Counted from the first letter of the stretch, positions 17,620 to 28,650 are shown. The stretch is DNA of 34,457 bases from Symsagittifera roscoffensis (GCF_963678635.1 NW_026970669.1:1-34457); one strand, 5' to 3'. Notes: generated by a model from the letters alone, not told the origin. Numbers and translations are program-made.

Positions 17620-17622
17620 CAG

Positions 17623-17700
17623 GTAAGTATGAATTAAATGAATATTACTAACTAATTAAAATATTAAAAACTTACCATACTTTATTCATGTTTTCTTTAG
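17623..17700 (+). other. probable 78-nt intron behind the last ORF
   Basis: Donor ACAG|GTAAGTAT (GT at 17623-17624) is a full consensus match. The acceptor TTTTCTTTAG ends at 17700 behind a T-rich tract, and TACTAAC (17646-17652) is a perfect branch-site consensus. The stop of the last ORF (17617-17619) is only 3 nt ahead, so splicing would not change the protein. The - strand also has a weaker donor/acceptor pair here, so direction is likely but not certain. Confidence 0.6.
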
Positions 17701-18473
17701 ATTTTTAGCCTTCATCCGACGATCACCTACAAAAACCACAAAAGACAAATAAAAATCGCAATTTTCATCAAACAGATTTCAAAAATTCTATTAATCTCTT
17801 ACACTTATAAATTTATAAATTTAATACCAATGCAGTAACTTCATTTCTAAAATTTTCCCCCACAAGCAGTAAATCTAATTATAATGAAAATTTGTATCTT
17901 GAAATTCCCCATAACTAGCAGTAAATTTCCAAATTCTATGCAGTAAATTAATAAAATGCAATTGCAGTACTAACCTTTTGATATTTTCATTCATTCGCAC
18001 AGAAATTCTATCCACACTCGCACAGCTCGCCCACGAAGAATTGTTTAAAATAATGAATTTCAGTTTCAAGTTTTCACACTCAACAACTCTAACATATAAT
18101 AACATGTTTCAAACTTTCCTTTAACCCGGTTGGAAAGGAATCATATATTAAACAAAACTAACCAACGCAGCTTACTAAATACCACAAATCATAGAATAAC
18201 AGCATGACTAAGAAAAGGAAACCAACGGTACCCAAACCGGATTAACCCAGTTTAAAACTGGATAATTTATTCTTTTGAAGACTATTACAAAGTCTTAGAA
18301 AGAAATAATAAAACACAAAAAAGTCGAAAGACAAACCCATACCACAAACAATTTGATTTTTGAAAAAAGGACACAACCAACAAAACATAAGAAAAACCAC
18401 AACAAACCCAACATAAAACGTTGTCACATAACAGGACCCCTCACAAAAACCGCATGAAATCATACTCCCACTC

Positions 18474-18535
18474 CTGGCCTAACCCACCAGGAAGGACGTC
18501 CTGAGCATGCTCTATAGCCGGCCTAACCCACCGCG
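18474..18535 (-). repeat. GC-rich block with A-box-like motif, possible SINE fragment
   Basis: The 13-mer GGCCTAACCCACC occurs twice (near 18476 and 18519) in an otherwise AT-rich stretch. On the - strand, GGTGGGTTAGGCCGG resembles a Pol III A box (TRGYNNAGYNGG type), and GAGCATGCTC forms a palindrome behind it. No clear B box (GGTTCGANTCC) is visible. It could be a degenerate tRNA-derived SINE inserted into the element, or a structured RNA element. Confidence 0.25.
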
Positions 18536-18574
18536 CTACATCCACGCTTTGTGACCACACCTTTATTTTTAATA

Positions 18575-18600
18575 AGAGCTACTCAAGTGTGAGTAACTCT
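18575..18600 (+). repeat. hairpin in the 3' region
   Basis: AGAG-C-TACTCA, loop AGTG, TGAGTA-A-CTCT: ten base pairs with one C-A mismatch. No T-run follows directly, so it is not a simple terminator-like structure. Confidence 0.5.
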
Positions 18601-19223
18601 TCAAAATAACCGAACTAAAACAAAAAGCTTTTGTGAAAACAACTAACTAAAATCATAATTAAAAAATATTAAACTAATAAAAGTCTTATAAAATGTAAAA
18701 TCACATGATGCAATATATAGATCAGAATACAACACCAAGGACGAACATCAAAAGACAAGACGACCCCACTACACTCGAGAGAGAATGACCAACTACAATC
18801 GATATGCCGCTCACAATCACAACTCAAAGGATTTAGAGTACGACTTGACCTCGCAGAAAAGGACTTCATTGAACTAGACCAATGACCACCTCGATGACCC
18901 AAGTGTACGTACAGATCCGAGTAACCAGGCATCCCCTCCACGCACAATCTCCACGCCATTCCCAAGCTAGATCAGACACAAAAGAAGTTCTCCCCGAAGA
19001 ACAGAAAAACCTGACATAGCCAACCATTCTGAAATCAGAATTGATTTTGTTGCAGAGACTCAGTCGTTGTCACAAGAAGAACACAACGTCTTATGTCTCT
19101 AACTCCAGCTTCCTGGAACTTCCCTAACAAAAGAGGAAACGGAAGAAAATTATGATGTTCGCCAAATACCAACGTCCATCATCCATCCTTGAATTACAGA
19201 AGAACTGTTCTAAAAAACTCTGT

Positions 19224-19237
19224 AAAACCCGGATGGG
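19224..19237 (+). promoter_or_regulatory. candidate polypurine tract, weak
   Basis: AAAACCCGGATGGG lies directly before the 3' LTR, where the plus-strand primer must be made. Only the last part (GGATGGG) is largely purine, and the run is broken by CCC and T, so it is a poor match to typical polypurine tracts. Confidence 0.35.
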
Positions 19238-19647
19238 TGGAACCTGATCTAAACTATATTTTATGATTGGATAAATTAAATGTTTTACCAATGTAAAGTA
19301 TTTAATATTAACCAATCACGATCCATCTAACTAACAACCCACTTATTTGTAAGTGCTGAAGTTACTTGTAATTTCAGCACCAGAGAGATTTGAATTTAAC
19401 TTAGAAATTAGTTGGACTCTCCCGAGCACTTCAGCAACCGCAATAAACCAGTATACCCTAGATCTATTGAGCCTAGCAGAGACTAGTTAAACAACCTGAG
19501 ACTAGATAGTATAAGAGTAAGATTAGGATCGGTATTAGACTAAGAAGTTGCACGAATCTATCCGGCCGAAAATAAGATAGCGTGACGAGCAGACGGTGTA
19601 CCCTATCCGAAATTACTCTATGAGTTAACCACTTCGGTCCTAACTCA
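19238..19647 (+). repeat. 3' LTR
   Basis: 410 bp, TGGAACCTG...CTAACTCA, matching the 5' LTR with about 7 substitutions and a 2-bp deletion (near 19626). The poly(A) signal AATAAA at 19442-19447 and the hairpin 19353-19380 are retained. The bases behind it (AATTG) match the left flank (CCTTG) only in TTG, so a perfect target-site duplication is not seen. Confidence 0.93.
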
Positions 19648-20245
19648 AATTGTGGTTGAAAATTTTTCGATAAAAAAAACGAATTTGAAAAAATGGATCT
19701 ATGGGTAATCTGATATTTAAAATCTATTTTCGAATTTAGAAGAAGTCGATCACGTTTTTCTTTACTTTTACATATTTACTGTTAGATAGTGGAGTTTGCG
19801 GTTCTTTTCCATTGCTATCTTGCAGTTCTAATTTTGAAAAACCACCTAAACGTTGTCATAACGCAACGAAACTTGGTATGGTGAACCAAATATCAACTGT
19901 GAACATATATGTTCTTTATAGTTACAATTTAAAATTACGCGTTTAGCCATTATCAGTTAGCAGCTATTTTCCACTCCCCCTCTCATTTTCAGTTTTAAAA
20001 AACTACTTTCACAAGGTCATTATCCAATGAAACTTGGCTTGGCGAAAAAACTAACTTTTGTGAACTTTTTTTTTCATAGTTTACTAACGTAGCATCACGC
20101 GTTTAGACGTAATCACACGTAAAATAACTAATAAAAAAGAAAATTTCAAAGCTGGAGGAAATGGAAAACAGCGAATTGCCTTCTTTGTGACAAAGAAAAA
20201 GAACTGACAATAGAAAATATCATCAGGTAGAGATTCGACTGTTAA
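19648..20245. other. right flank of the element, no gene seen
   Basis: AT-rich DNA between the 3' LTR and the 3' end of the small gene on the - strand. No open frame or repeat stands out. Two partly similar stretches (GCGTTTAGCC... near 19938 and GCGTTTAGAC... near 20099) with similar upstream context suggest an old ~160-bp duplication. Confidence 0.45.
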
Positions 20246-20665
20246 TTTATTTGCGCTGTTAATTTAAATTCTAACCTGTGATGTTGATTCCACTATTTGC
20301 TGCCGCCTGATTCCTTTCCTTTCATCACAATTGCTAAAGTAGCTCCCCCAACCATTCCCAAACTGAAAAACCAGGCTACCCACATCATAGCCACATACAT
20401 CACTGCAGTCTTTTTGGCCGGCGGGGAGCCATCTGAGAGGTAAGGCTTATAAGCTGAAGTACCAAGTGCTGCAGCGATTAGCACGAAGAGAACTAAAAAA
20501 AAGTGTTAGCTATGAGAAAACATTTGGGATCTCTTAAGCATTCTTCCTAAAACTTCTGGTAACTACGCACCCAAATTTAATTGAGATTATTTAAAAAATC
20601 AAGACGCAACCCACCGAATAATAAATTTCAGCCAGCGCAGAAACTAATGCAAACCCAGAAAACAT
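20246..20665 (-). CDS. small spliced membrane-protein gene (host)
   Basis: Two exons on the - strand: 20665-20611 (from ATG) and 20492-20293 (stop TAG at 20295-20293), joined by a 118-nt intron with GT (20610-20609) and a T-rich acceptor ending in AG (20494-20493). The junction keeps the frame and completes a hydrophobic segment. The product would be 84 residues: a first membrane segment (FALVSALAEIYYS running into LFVLIAAALG), a short loop (KPYLSDGSPPAKK), a second (VMYVAMMWVAWFFSLGMVGG) and a Lys-rich tail. A poly(A) signal (AATAAA on the - strand, + positions 20246-20251) lies about 42 nt behind the stop. The frame is open upstream of the ATG, with a possible further acceptor near 20676, so an earlier 5' exon may exist. 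The donor (GG|GTTGCG) is weak; GTGGGT 6 nt earlier would break the frame. Family not recognised. Confidence 0.6.
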
Positions 20666-22596
20666 GTGATCGTTGCTGGACGAGCAAAATTTCAATCGAC
20701 AGTTCAGAAGGAAAAAGAGTTTGGCAATGACAACAATGAATTTTTGGTGACAAGTGGAACGAAAAAAAGATGGCGTATTTTGTTTTTATGTGTAATTATC
20801 CCAATGATTGCAACTATAAATACCAATTCAAAAAAACTATCACAAAAATCGATCTGAACAAAATTTTTATAAAGTCTCCTGCCAATATCTGATCGTCAAC
20901 ATTTACTTCAAAGTTAATTTGTAGAATAATAAAGTTCGTATAGTAAATAAGCATTTCCTGACAATTCTAAAATACGAAAGTTTTCAGTAAGTAAAAAACT
21001 GTCTCTGAAACGAGAAAAAAATTAACCCCATGCATTCAGACTAATTTACCAACAAAGGGGTCAAATATTTTTCCAATTTTAGTAAAGAAGTAATCGTTGA
21101 ATCTCAAACGTTGTAAGCTTTTACTTGCAAGGTAAGAACATTAAGCTTTCGAGGCGATGGCAGCAGGATCAATGAATATTTTCCAACACTCTATTTAAAT
21201 AAGAAAAGTTATTAAGGATCTAAAACTAAAACACTTTTTAATGGATTCAAAATGAAACTCATCTTCTCAACTTTTCACTGTTGTTATGATAAAGCACATT
21301 TTAAATTCCAAGCTGAACACTTTGAAGCCCACCAATTTGAATAATAAACGTGAACACAATTTGTACTCTTTACATAAAAAACTGCGTTTGAAAACACTCA
21401 AACTTAAAAAAGTTTTAACTTGCTATTAGGAGCATCAATTAAAAACGTGATTTGGAATTCCCCAAAAAATTGATTCACCATTTCAAAATAAAAATCACTA
21501 CAAAACCATAAATTTTAACCCTTACTTCAATTAAATCTTCAATAAAAAAGTTTCCAATTTATTACTCTGATAGAAAACAGAAAAGCACATAACAGCAAAA
21601 CTCTTTGAATGACTTGAATTTCAAACCATACGATTTTTATGCGCCAAAAATTTCTTATCGTAGAATTTACTAAAAAAAATAAAAGTTTGTATGAAATCGC
21701 TATGAAGAAAATTTTGAGACAAACAATTTTATGCACGAAACTTGTACGACTAGCTTTTGTTCATAAATGAAAACTCAGTAAACATTTAAGAAAATCATAA
21801 TAACCTAAAACGAAATAACCAAAAGTTTTCTTAAACAAGAAAACCCAAAGATTAAATGGCAATATTGATACAAATAAGCGTTTGATGATTTGCAATGTAA
21901 GTTACACAGAATAACAAACAAAACATTTATATTCGTAGGAGAAAAATTCTACGTTGAACAAGTCGCTGGTAGAAAAAAATGAGTTTTCACAAATTTATGT
22001 TTATCGCTTAATTGCAAAATTCAAAAAAAAGCTATCTGTTGGTTGCTACACCAAAAACACTCACAAAAAAGCAAAAATTAGTTTTCCGTAAAGTGTTTGT
22101 TAAAGCAAACATATAGTCTGCGATCAAAAAAGAAAAAAAAGTTTACCTCAGTTTTTGGTTTTTTAAAAAAGTTTAATCATACAAATTTCCTACCCTTAAA
22201 CTTGTAAAACAAAAAATGCAGCCAAAACATTTCTATTTCTACATCAAAAAACTTGAAAAAGTTTAAAATCTCTAAAACTCTAAATTGTCTTGAAATCTTT
22301 AAAACAATTTTATAGCTTTATGTGAAAATTGCATGAAACGCATTTTATACACACAGTTTAATAAATTGTAGAATCAACAGTTTTTTTGGCTCTTGATGCG
22401 GAAATATAGTTTTGTGTCTGAAACCATGATCAAACAAAAAAAGCAATCTAAGTAATTCAAAAAAACTATGACAAACGTCAATCAAAATATCTATATCTGA
22501 ATGTTAGCATGGTTTTTTTGAGACTAACAGTTTGTATTCTACGTTCAGAATGTTTGTAAAAGTGAGATGGTTAAACTTAAATTGAAATTAACGTTT
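20666..22596. other. gene-poor AT-rich DNA
   Basis: About 1.9 kb upstream of the small - strand gene. Only short chance frames are present; no domain, splice-bounded exon or RNA gene is recognised. It may contain the promoter and further 5' exons of that gene. Confidence 0.45.
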
Positions 22597-22879
22597 TGTA
22601 GTATTGCAAATAAAACATTACCTTATGGTTTAACTTAGTTGTCTAACATTTTGAAAACCCTTTCCGATTTGATTATTTCTTCCAATATCGGACTCACTTT
22701 TTTTCTGCTGCTTTTAGCCTGGACGTTGAAAACAAGTATAACGCCAGCTAGGCGGACTGGCTTACTGTCATGCCTTAAAAAGCAGACAGCGCGGCGACAA
22801 AGCCCTCAGTGCTTTTGCGATCCTAACAAAAAACTTTGAGTTTTTAATTAAGTAAAACAGGTGCAACACGAATAAATAT
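22597..22879. repeat. dispersed repeat, copy 1
   Basis: It aligns, with mismatches and small indels, to 28371-28650 in the same orientation. Shared blocks include GTATTGCAA, TTATGGT, CGGACTCACTTTTT, CTGCTGCTTTTAG, GGCGGACTGG, CCCTCAGT and GGTGCAACAC. The 66-codon frame inside (22639-22839) is not conserved in the other copy, so it is probably not a gene. Likely an old non-coding transposable element fragment. Confidence 0.7.
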
Positions 22880-23559
22880 GTTTCCAACTTCATAAAGCTA
22901 GAGACAGTGGTTATCGATCTTTAGGGCCCTCAATCTAATTGACCGCCTTATTGCCAGTTAGTCCTTGATAGAGTCAAGATTATCAATATCTTCTCTGTCG
23001 CTCATCCTTTCATTAAGCTTTCCACTGACAGCTTTCTGCTTACTTTATCTCAATAACTCTCAACTCATTTTTATTATAACTACTATATATCAAACAAAAC
23101 TAAAAACTTTCTCACCAAATCGACTAGTATAAACAATTAGTTTAGACAATTTAACGACCTTTTCACCAATAATAGCTTTACAAACATAGGATAACGTGCC
23201 ATTTTACAGTTTTATCCTTTCATCAGACATTCCTAAAGTGCTCAAAAAAATTTAATATATCTTCAACTTTGTTCTTAGAAAGGTGGTAAGAAGTCCTGTA
23301 GTCAATCTAATTTTACTCTAATTGATTGATAAATTAATTTCACCCATAATATAAACAATCAATCCTGTGCTAAATTGAGATTCAATCTCAATTCCTGATT
23401 TTGCAATCGTGCTTTATATTATTTTCACACTTTCACGAGGCTTATCCTCAAAGCTAAATTAATTTAACTCTGAACCTAATTATTTGATCATGGAAGGAAT
23501 TTGTTGGCCCAAATTAGGGAAGGAACTATCTACACTCACTAAAGAAGGAACTATGAGGT
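22880..23559. other. no gene seen
   Basis: AT-rich, with a slightly GC-richer part near 22920-23030 (GGGCCCTC and following) that shows no tRNA or snRNA pattern I can identify. Confidence 0.4.
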
Positions 23560-23639
23560 GTGTTTTTTCGGACAAATTTTTTTGACCACCAAATTGAGAA
23601 AACTCAATGAACTAATGTTAACCATAGGTTAAAATTACA

Positions 23640-24400
23640 TTGAAAGTACAAAAAAATATGCTAATTTACTTTAATATCAACAAAATTTGCCCAATTTAAT
23701 CCAAACTAAGTGAGAATGAGCTATATACACTGCCATTTCAACAAAATTCTGCCCAATTTTTGTTAAGATAGGTCCAGCTAGATAGATAAACTTCTATTTT
23801 AACAAATTTTTGCCAAGTTTTGGTCAAATTAAATCAAACTATTTAAAATAAATTTGCATCTAACTGAGTTTTTAAGCCCAATTAATTAGATAAGCACCAA
23901 TTTTTAACAAAATTTTTCCCATTTTTAGTCAAATTACATCCAATTAAACTAGGTAAATTTCTTCCATTTTGACAAAGTTTTGCCAAATTTTTGCCATATT
24001 AAGCTCAATTAGGATAAGTAAACTCCAAATTAACCCAAAATTGGCTCACTTTTGACCAAAACAGAAACGTTTAAGCTATATTAAATCAGTATTTATCCCG
24101 GTACTTATATGCATACGTATGTATTTAAACATCACCCTATTTTGGTTAAAATTAAACTATTTGGGCTATGTAAACTAGAAAAGACTCTAACATCCACCAA
24201 ATTTTGGTCGAAATGAGCACAGTTAAGATAGGTAAATTTCATATTTACCTAAAGTTTACCCAATTTTACCCATTAAGCCATTTAAGATAAAAAACTCCAA
24301 TTCATCTGAATTTTACCCAAAAATTGGTCCACATAACCCCATCTAAGGTTGATAAAACCCAAAGTTAATTAAAAACTCAACCAAAAAAAGGTTAAAAAAA
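23640..24400. repeat. degenerate ~60-bp tandem array
   Basis: The phrase (T/C)AACAAAATTTTGCCCAATTT recurs in diverged form near 23684, 23739, 23800, 23906, 23971 and 24034, followed each time by a GGTCAAATTAA-like and TAAGATAGGTAAACT-like part. Spacing is about 55-66 bp (one double step). It looks like a decayed minisatellite, extending more weakly to about 24400. Confidence 0.65.
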
Positions 24401-25380
24401 TCCAAGTTAGTGAAATAAATTGAAATTTATTACTATACAGAACTGATATAAGTTATATTTTCATCAATTTTCTATGAATTCCTCTATGATATACAAAAAT
24501 AAAAAAGGCTGGAATTGTCGATGTAAATTAAATCAATTTTTAGATAAAAAAAATCCAATTTCTAATTGTTTATTCACAATTGTACTAATGAAAATTAAAA
24601 CAAGCTGATGCTTAACCAATTTTTTTTGAAAAAAAAACTTAAACACAGTAAAAAAAGACGTTAACTAAAATTGGAAGTAATCTAACATTGATAAAAAAAT
24701 CCATGTCAACACATTATAAAATAAATTTTTGAATTTTAAAGTTACACTTAAAAATAGGACTTAAAATACTAAAACTATTAATTACAATTTTAACACTGAC
24801 TGGAAAAAATCAGATAAGCACTTTATCGAAACACTTTAACAAATATAATCACAAAATCACAAAATATACGTCCTTTTCCGAAGATACACTTCATAAAAAG
24901 ACATATATCTCCAACAACTACAGATTACAAACAACAAAAGTTTTATACCAGAAGAACGATTAATTGCTTCACTTCCAATTGTCCTTCAAAGTAACCCTAG
25001 TCCGTCGATTCTATTTAACACTAAAATCAACTCAACAATATTTCGATGCTGTTGAAAAATATATCAATAACATTAGAAGCTGAATGAAAAAGAAGAAAAC
25101 AAAAACAAAAGAAAAAACTAAAGTCGGCGCCTATTCAGGCTTAACTATCGACCAATTTACAAGCTTAGATTCAAACGAAAAAGCAAGATAATTGATTGAT
25201 ATAGTGGAGAATAAAAATATATTTTTTTGGATTTTCATAGAGAAAAAGGCACAAATTGTTAACAAATACACGACACACTCAATCCTGTTGTGCTTGAAAA
25301 TCTCAGAGTCAAAATAACTATATCAAAAGAATCAATCTGCTAAATGTTTGGAAATATAAATACGGTCAGAAACATTTTTT
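24401..25380. other. no gene seen
   Basis: Very AT-rich with many A- and T-runs. No frame longer than chance and no repeat beyond homopolymer tracts was seen. Confidence 0.4.
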
Positions 25381-26656
25381 TGATCTTACGGGGAAAACAA
25401 AATTTTTTTTTAAAAATCTGTTTTTTTTTATGTTTCAAAGCTTGAGTGGTGTGCCTAAATTGTTTTAATATTTTTTATTTTAAAGTTTTTAAGAACAAAC
25501 AAGTGATTTTTTTTATTTTGAAATATCCAAACATGTCGTTCATCTGCCTTTCTGTGCTCGATTTGAAGTTTCCTGAAACAGTTCAATTTGGTTTAGAATG
25601 CATAACTGTAAAATAAAACAAATTAAGTTTTATACTGGACACTTGTGATACACAAAACCTTGAATGGAACCTGTAGCGCTTGCTTATTAAATTTGATTTG
25701 CAATCTATAAAGTAATGAAAAATTGCGGAAGGCCAGGAGCTTAAAAGAAATAATCTTTCAGTCTTTTCCACTTCAAACTCAGGCAGTTTTGAGACTGAGA
25801 GAAATCAGCACAAAAAATCATTGAAAAAATTCTTTTTTTAATTGCATACAAAGCAGACAACAAACTTAGGTTGACAGAGCGAACATTTTTTTGCCCTCGG
25901 AATCCTCTTAGTGCACATAAAGAAACTGATAGGTGATTTTGAAATTTGCTTGGGCACAAAGTTCCAAAAAACACACTAGCAGAAAATTATTTAAAAGGAA
26001 ATCTCATTATTTAAAAGGAAATTTGATCTTACGGGGAAAACATAAAACTTTTTAAAAAATCTGTTTTTTTTTTATGTTTCAAAGCTTGAGTGGTTTGTCT
26101 AAATTGTTTTACTATTTTTTATTTTAAAGTTTTTAAGAACAAACAAGTGATTTTTTTTTCTTTTTGAAATATCCAAACATGTCGTTCATCTGCCTTTCTG
26201 TGCTCGATTTGAAGTTTCCTGAAACAGTTTAATTTGGTTTAGAATGCATACCTGTAAAATAAAACAAATTAAGTTTTTTACTGGACACTTGTGATACACA
26301 ATACCTTGAACGGAACCTGTAGCGCTTGCTTATTAAATTTGATTTGCAATCTATAAAGTAATGAAAAATTGCGGAAGGTCAGGAGCTTAAAAGAAATAAT
26401 CTTTCAGTCTTTTCCAGTTCAAACTCAGGCAGTTTTGAGACTGAGAGAAATCAGCACAAAAAATCATTGAAAAAATTCTTTTTTTTTTAATTGCATACAA
26501 AGCAGACAACAAACTTAGGTTGACAGAGCGAACATTTTTTTGCCCTCGGAATCCTCTTAGTGCACATAGAGAAACTGATAGGTGATTTTGAAATTTGCTT
26601 GGGCACAAAGTTCCAAAAAACACACTAGCAGAACATTATTTGAAAGGAAATCTCAT
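25381..26656. repeat. 643-bp tandem duplication
   Basis: 25381-26023 and 26024-26656 are two head-to-tail copies, both beginning TGATCTTACGGGGAAAACA and ending near AAGGAAATCTCAT. They differ by scattered substitutions and homopolymer lengths. Each carries a 77/78-codon - strand frame (25741-25974 and 26387-26623). At the end of copy 1 a short ATTTAAAAGGAAAT unit is itself doubled, which may mark the junction. The frames have no recognisable domain and are conserved simply because the DNA is duplicated. Confidence 0.9.
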
Positions 26657-28370
26657 CTCATAAAGTTTTCGAAACTGCTTTATTTTAAGATTAATTCAAT
26701 CACAAAAACGGGCGAACAAGAGTTTTGATCCAACCCGTCGTAGATTTATGCCAACATTGTTGTTGCTTTATGTAGCTTCTAATTAATGGTACCAATTATT
26801 TATGCCAACAAAAAACAAAGTTGATGGCTATATGCAGCCTTCTAGACTCGAATGAAGATCGCTTCTAAAAAATTTTATTATTTCATAAATTTCAAAATTT
26901 TTGCGCCAAAGAATGAAAACGCGCATGCATGTCATCATGTAGCATTTAAAAGCCTATGGGTTATAAATGTTCATTGAGAAACTTTAACTTTTAATTGCTC
27001 AAACTTATCTAGTAAAATCTATTTTAGAAAACCTTAAAGATTTCTTTTCAAGAACTGTAATTTAATCTCAGACAAAATATCTATGTGAAAATTTAGAAAT
27101 AAATAATTGCCATCACTACAACTATTCGTTTTTTCAGTACAAAATAGGCATAATGTTAACCATAATTACCATTCATGAGCCATTTCTAATAGCTGATGAA
27201 ATTGAGACATATCGAGAAGTACACGAATTAGGAAATATCTTTTGCTTAGGACAATGTTCTGTCTATCAATTCATATCAATTTCGTGCTTGATTATAAAAC
27301 CTGAATTGAAGTAGGTCTTGTGCTTGCTAGTAAGAACACAAATTTTTTTCCCAGTTCAATCAAAAACAATTCTTTATTATAAAAACTTGCCGGTTTCAAT
27401 GGAGAATCAATCAGATTTGAAAAAACAAGCTTCCAAAACTCTCAAATTATCAGTGTTTTTGTGAATGAACTTGAACCAATAGAGATCAATTTGAGTTCCA
27501 CATATAAACCAACCTTGTTCAAACTTGACAGTGACTTATGATAGTTTCCTTATTCTTTTTTTTAAAATTTTTATATTGCTTTATCAAATTCTGATTATTC
27601 AACCGAACCGACTATCTGCAACTGAAAATTTTGAAGACATGTCTAACAATGGCACTACCCGAGTGCACGAAGTAACATTTTCAAAAACCAATGGCTGATC
27701 AAGGCATCATATTTTCTTCATTTTTTTTCACTGTGTTTGGTTTGTGCATGTCACAAGAATACCCATAACAGGAAAAATACTTAATGAACAGGACACATTA
27801 AATACCAATTCAAGAATAGCTTGCCTAATAAAAATTAAAAATACTTTTTTATTGAGTACGACACACGACTACTCTATTACTTGATTCTGTAAGACACTGA
27901 AAAATTTTAAAATTTACATAATCTTTAACAACGCACTGGTAACCGGTACAAAAAACGGGAAGCTCGGAAATAAATTAGACAAGGGCGAAGTCAGCACAAG
28001 AAAGAACAATAAAGGTCCATTGCATTTGTGATTTCCAGAAGCAAAACCCCAGCAACATGGTTACAATCAAGATTCGATAATGATGAATACGACAAACATC
28101 AAGATAAGGAGGATTGCGATTAAGTTCAAATGAAATTCCAGGAGTCAAATGAAGAAAAACAACGAGTAAAGACATCTTGATAGAAGGAAACAAAAGCTAA
28201 AGAAAGTGCATAGTTCCAGAGAAAAAAATCAAAGACATCATTTCAACTTTAAGTGTCATTTCAGATTTAAACTTCTAACCCAAATGGAAATGATCTTTTC
28301 AAAACTTAACTTCATAACAATTTAAATCTGTGTATTGAACAACTATCAATGTAAAAAAGGTGGTGAATTG
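26657..28370. other. no gene seen
   Basis: About 1.7 kb of AT-rich DNA. Short frames on both strands show no domain, signal peptide plus conserved pattern, or convincing splice sites. Confidence 0.4.
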
Positions 28371-28650
28371 AAGTATTGCAAAAACACTAACTTATGGTCT
28401 ATTTTACTTTTCTAACTTTTTAAATAAACCTCCGATTTAAATATTTTATTTCAAGACCGGACTCACTTTTTTCTGCTGCTTTTAGACTGGATTTTGAGAA
28501 CAAGTATGTCACCAGATTGGCGGACTGGTTCACTGTCTTGCCTCAAGAAGTAGACTGCACTGCGACAAATCCCTCAGTCTTTTTGAGATCCTATCAAATA
28601 ACTTTGAGATTTTCATTAAGTAAGGCGGGTGCAACACTGATAAATTGTCC
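28371..28650. repeat. dispersed repeat, copy 2
   Basis: Second copy of the repeat at 22597-22879, same orientation, diverged by many substitutions. No terminal inverted repeats or target-site duplications were evident, so its class is not assigned. Confidence 0.7.

Larger units (their letters stand above)
17701..19237 (+). other. long 3' untranslated region of the element
   Basis: About 1.5 kb with no convincing gene. It holds repeated GCAGTAA motifs near 17831-17967, self-complementary segments (CCAGTTT-A-AAACTGG near 18248-18262; a hairpin at 18575-18600) and a GC-rich tRNA-like block at 18474-18535. A purine-rich stretch near 19126-19150 also occurs, but about 90 bp from the LTR. An export or stability element here is possible but unproven. 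Confidence 0.5.
716..19647 (+). mobile_element. giant env-bearing Ty3/gypsy-like LTR retroelement
   Basis: Two direct LTRs of 412 and 410 bp bound an 18.9-kb unit. Inside, in order, are a capsid-like region with a CX2CX4HX4C zinc knuckle, a DSGA aspartic protease, an RT with a YLDD box, an RNase H, an HHCC/DD35E integrase and a secreted membrane-anchored envelope-like protein. Protease-RT-RNase H-integrase order is diagnostic of Ty3/gypsy-like elements and retroviruses. The length is about two to three times the usual gypsy element; the excess lies in a 1.25-kb leader, an extra ORF before gag, a long Gag, and a 6-kb block of overlapping ORFs behind pol. All long frames are on the + strand. 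The coding strand is strikingly A-rich and G-poor. Four in-frame UAA codons and one frame change interrupt otherwise open frames, so the copy is either slightly decayed or uses several recoding events. Confidence 0.95.

Noticed and set aside
18669-18965. 98-codon frame on the - strand in the 3' region of the element
   Set aside because: No domain, antisense to the element, biased towards residues expected from the complement of a CA-rich strand; probably chance.
22639-22839. 66-codon frame with hydrophobic middle
   Set aside because: It lies in a dispersed repeat and the frame is not preserved in the second copy at 28371-28650.
23640-24400. CRISPR-like array
   Set aside because: Units are degenerate, AT-rich and without unique spacers of constant length, and the DNA is eukaryotic.
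25741-26623. 77- and 78-codon - strand frames conserved between two places
   Set aside because: They lie at equivalent positions of a tandem DNA duplication, so similarity is explained by the DNA; no domain or gene structure.
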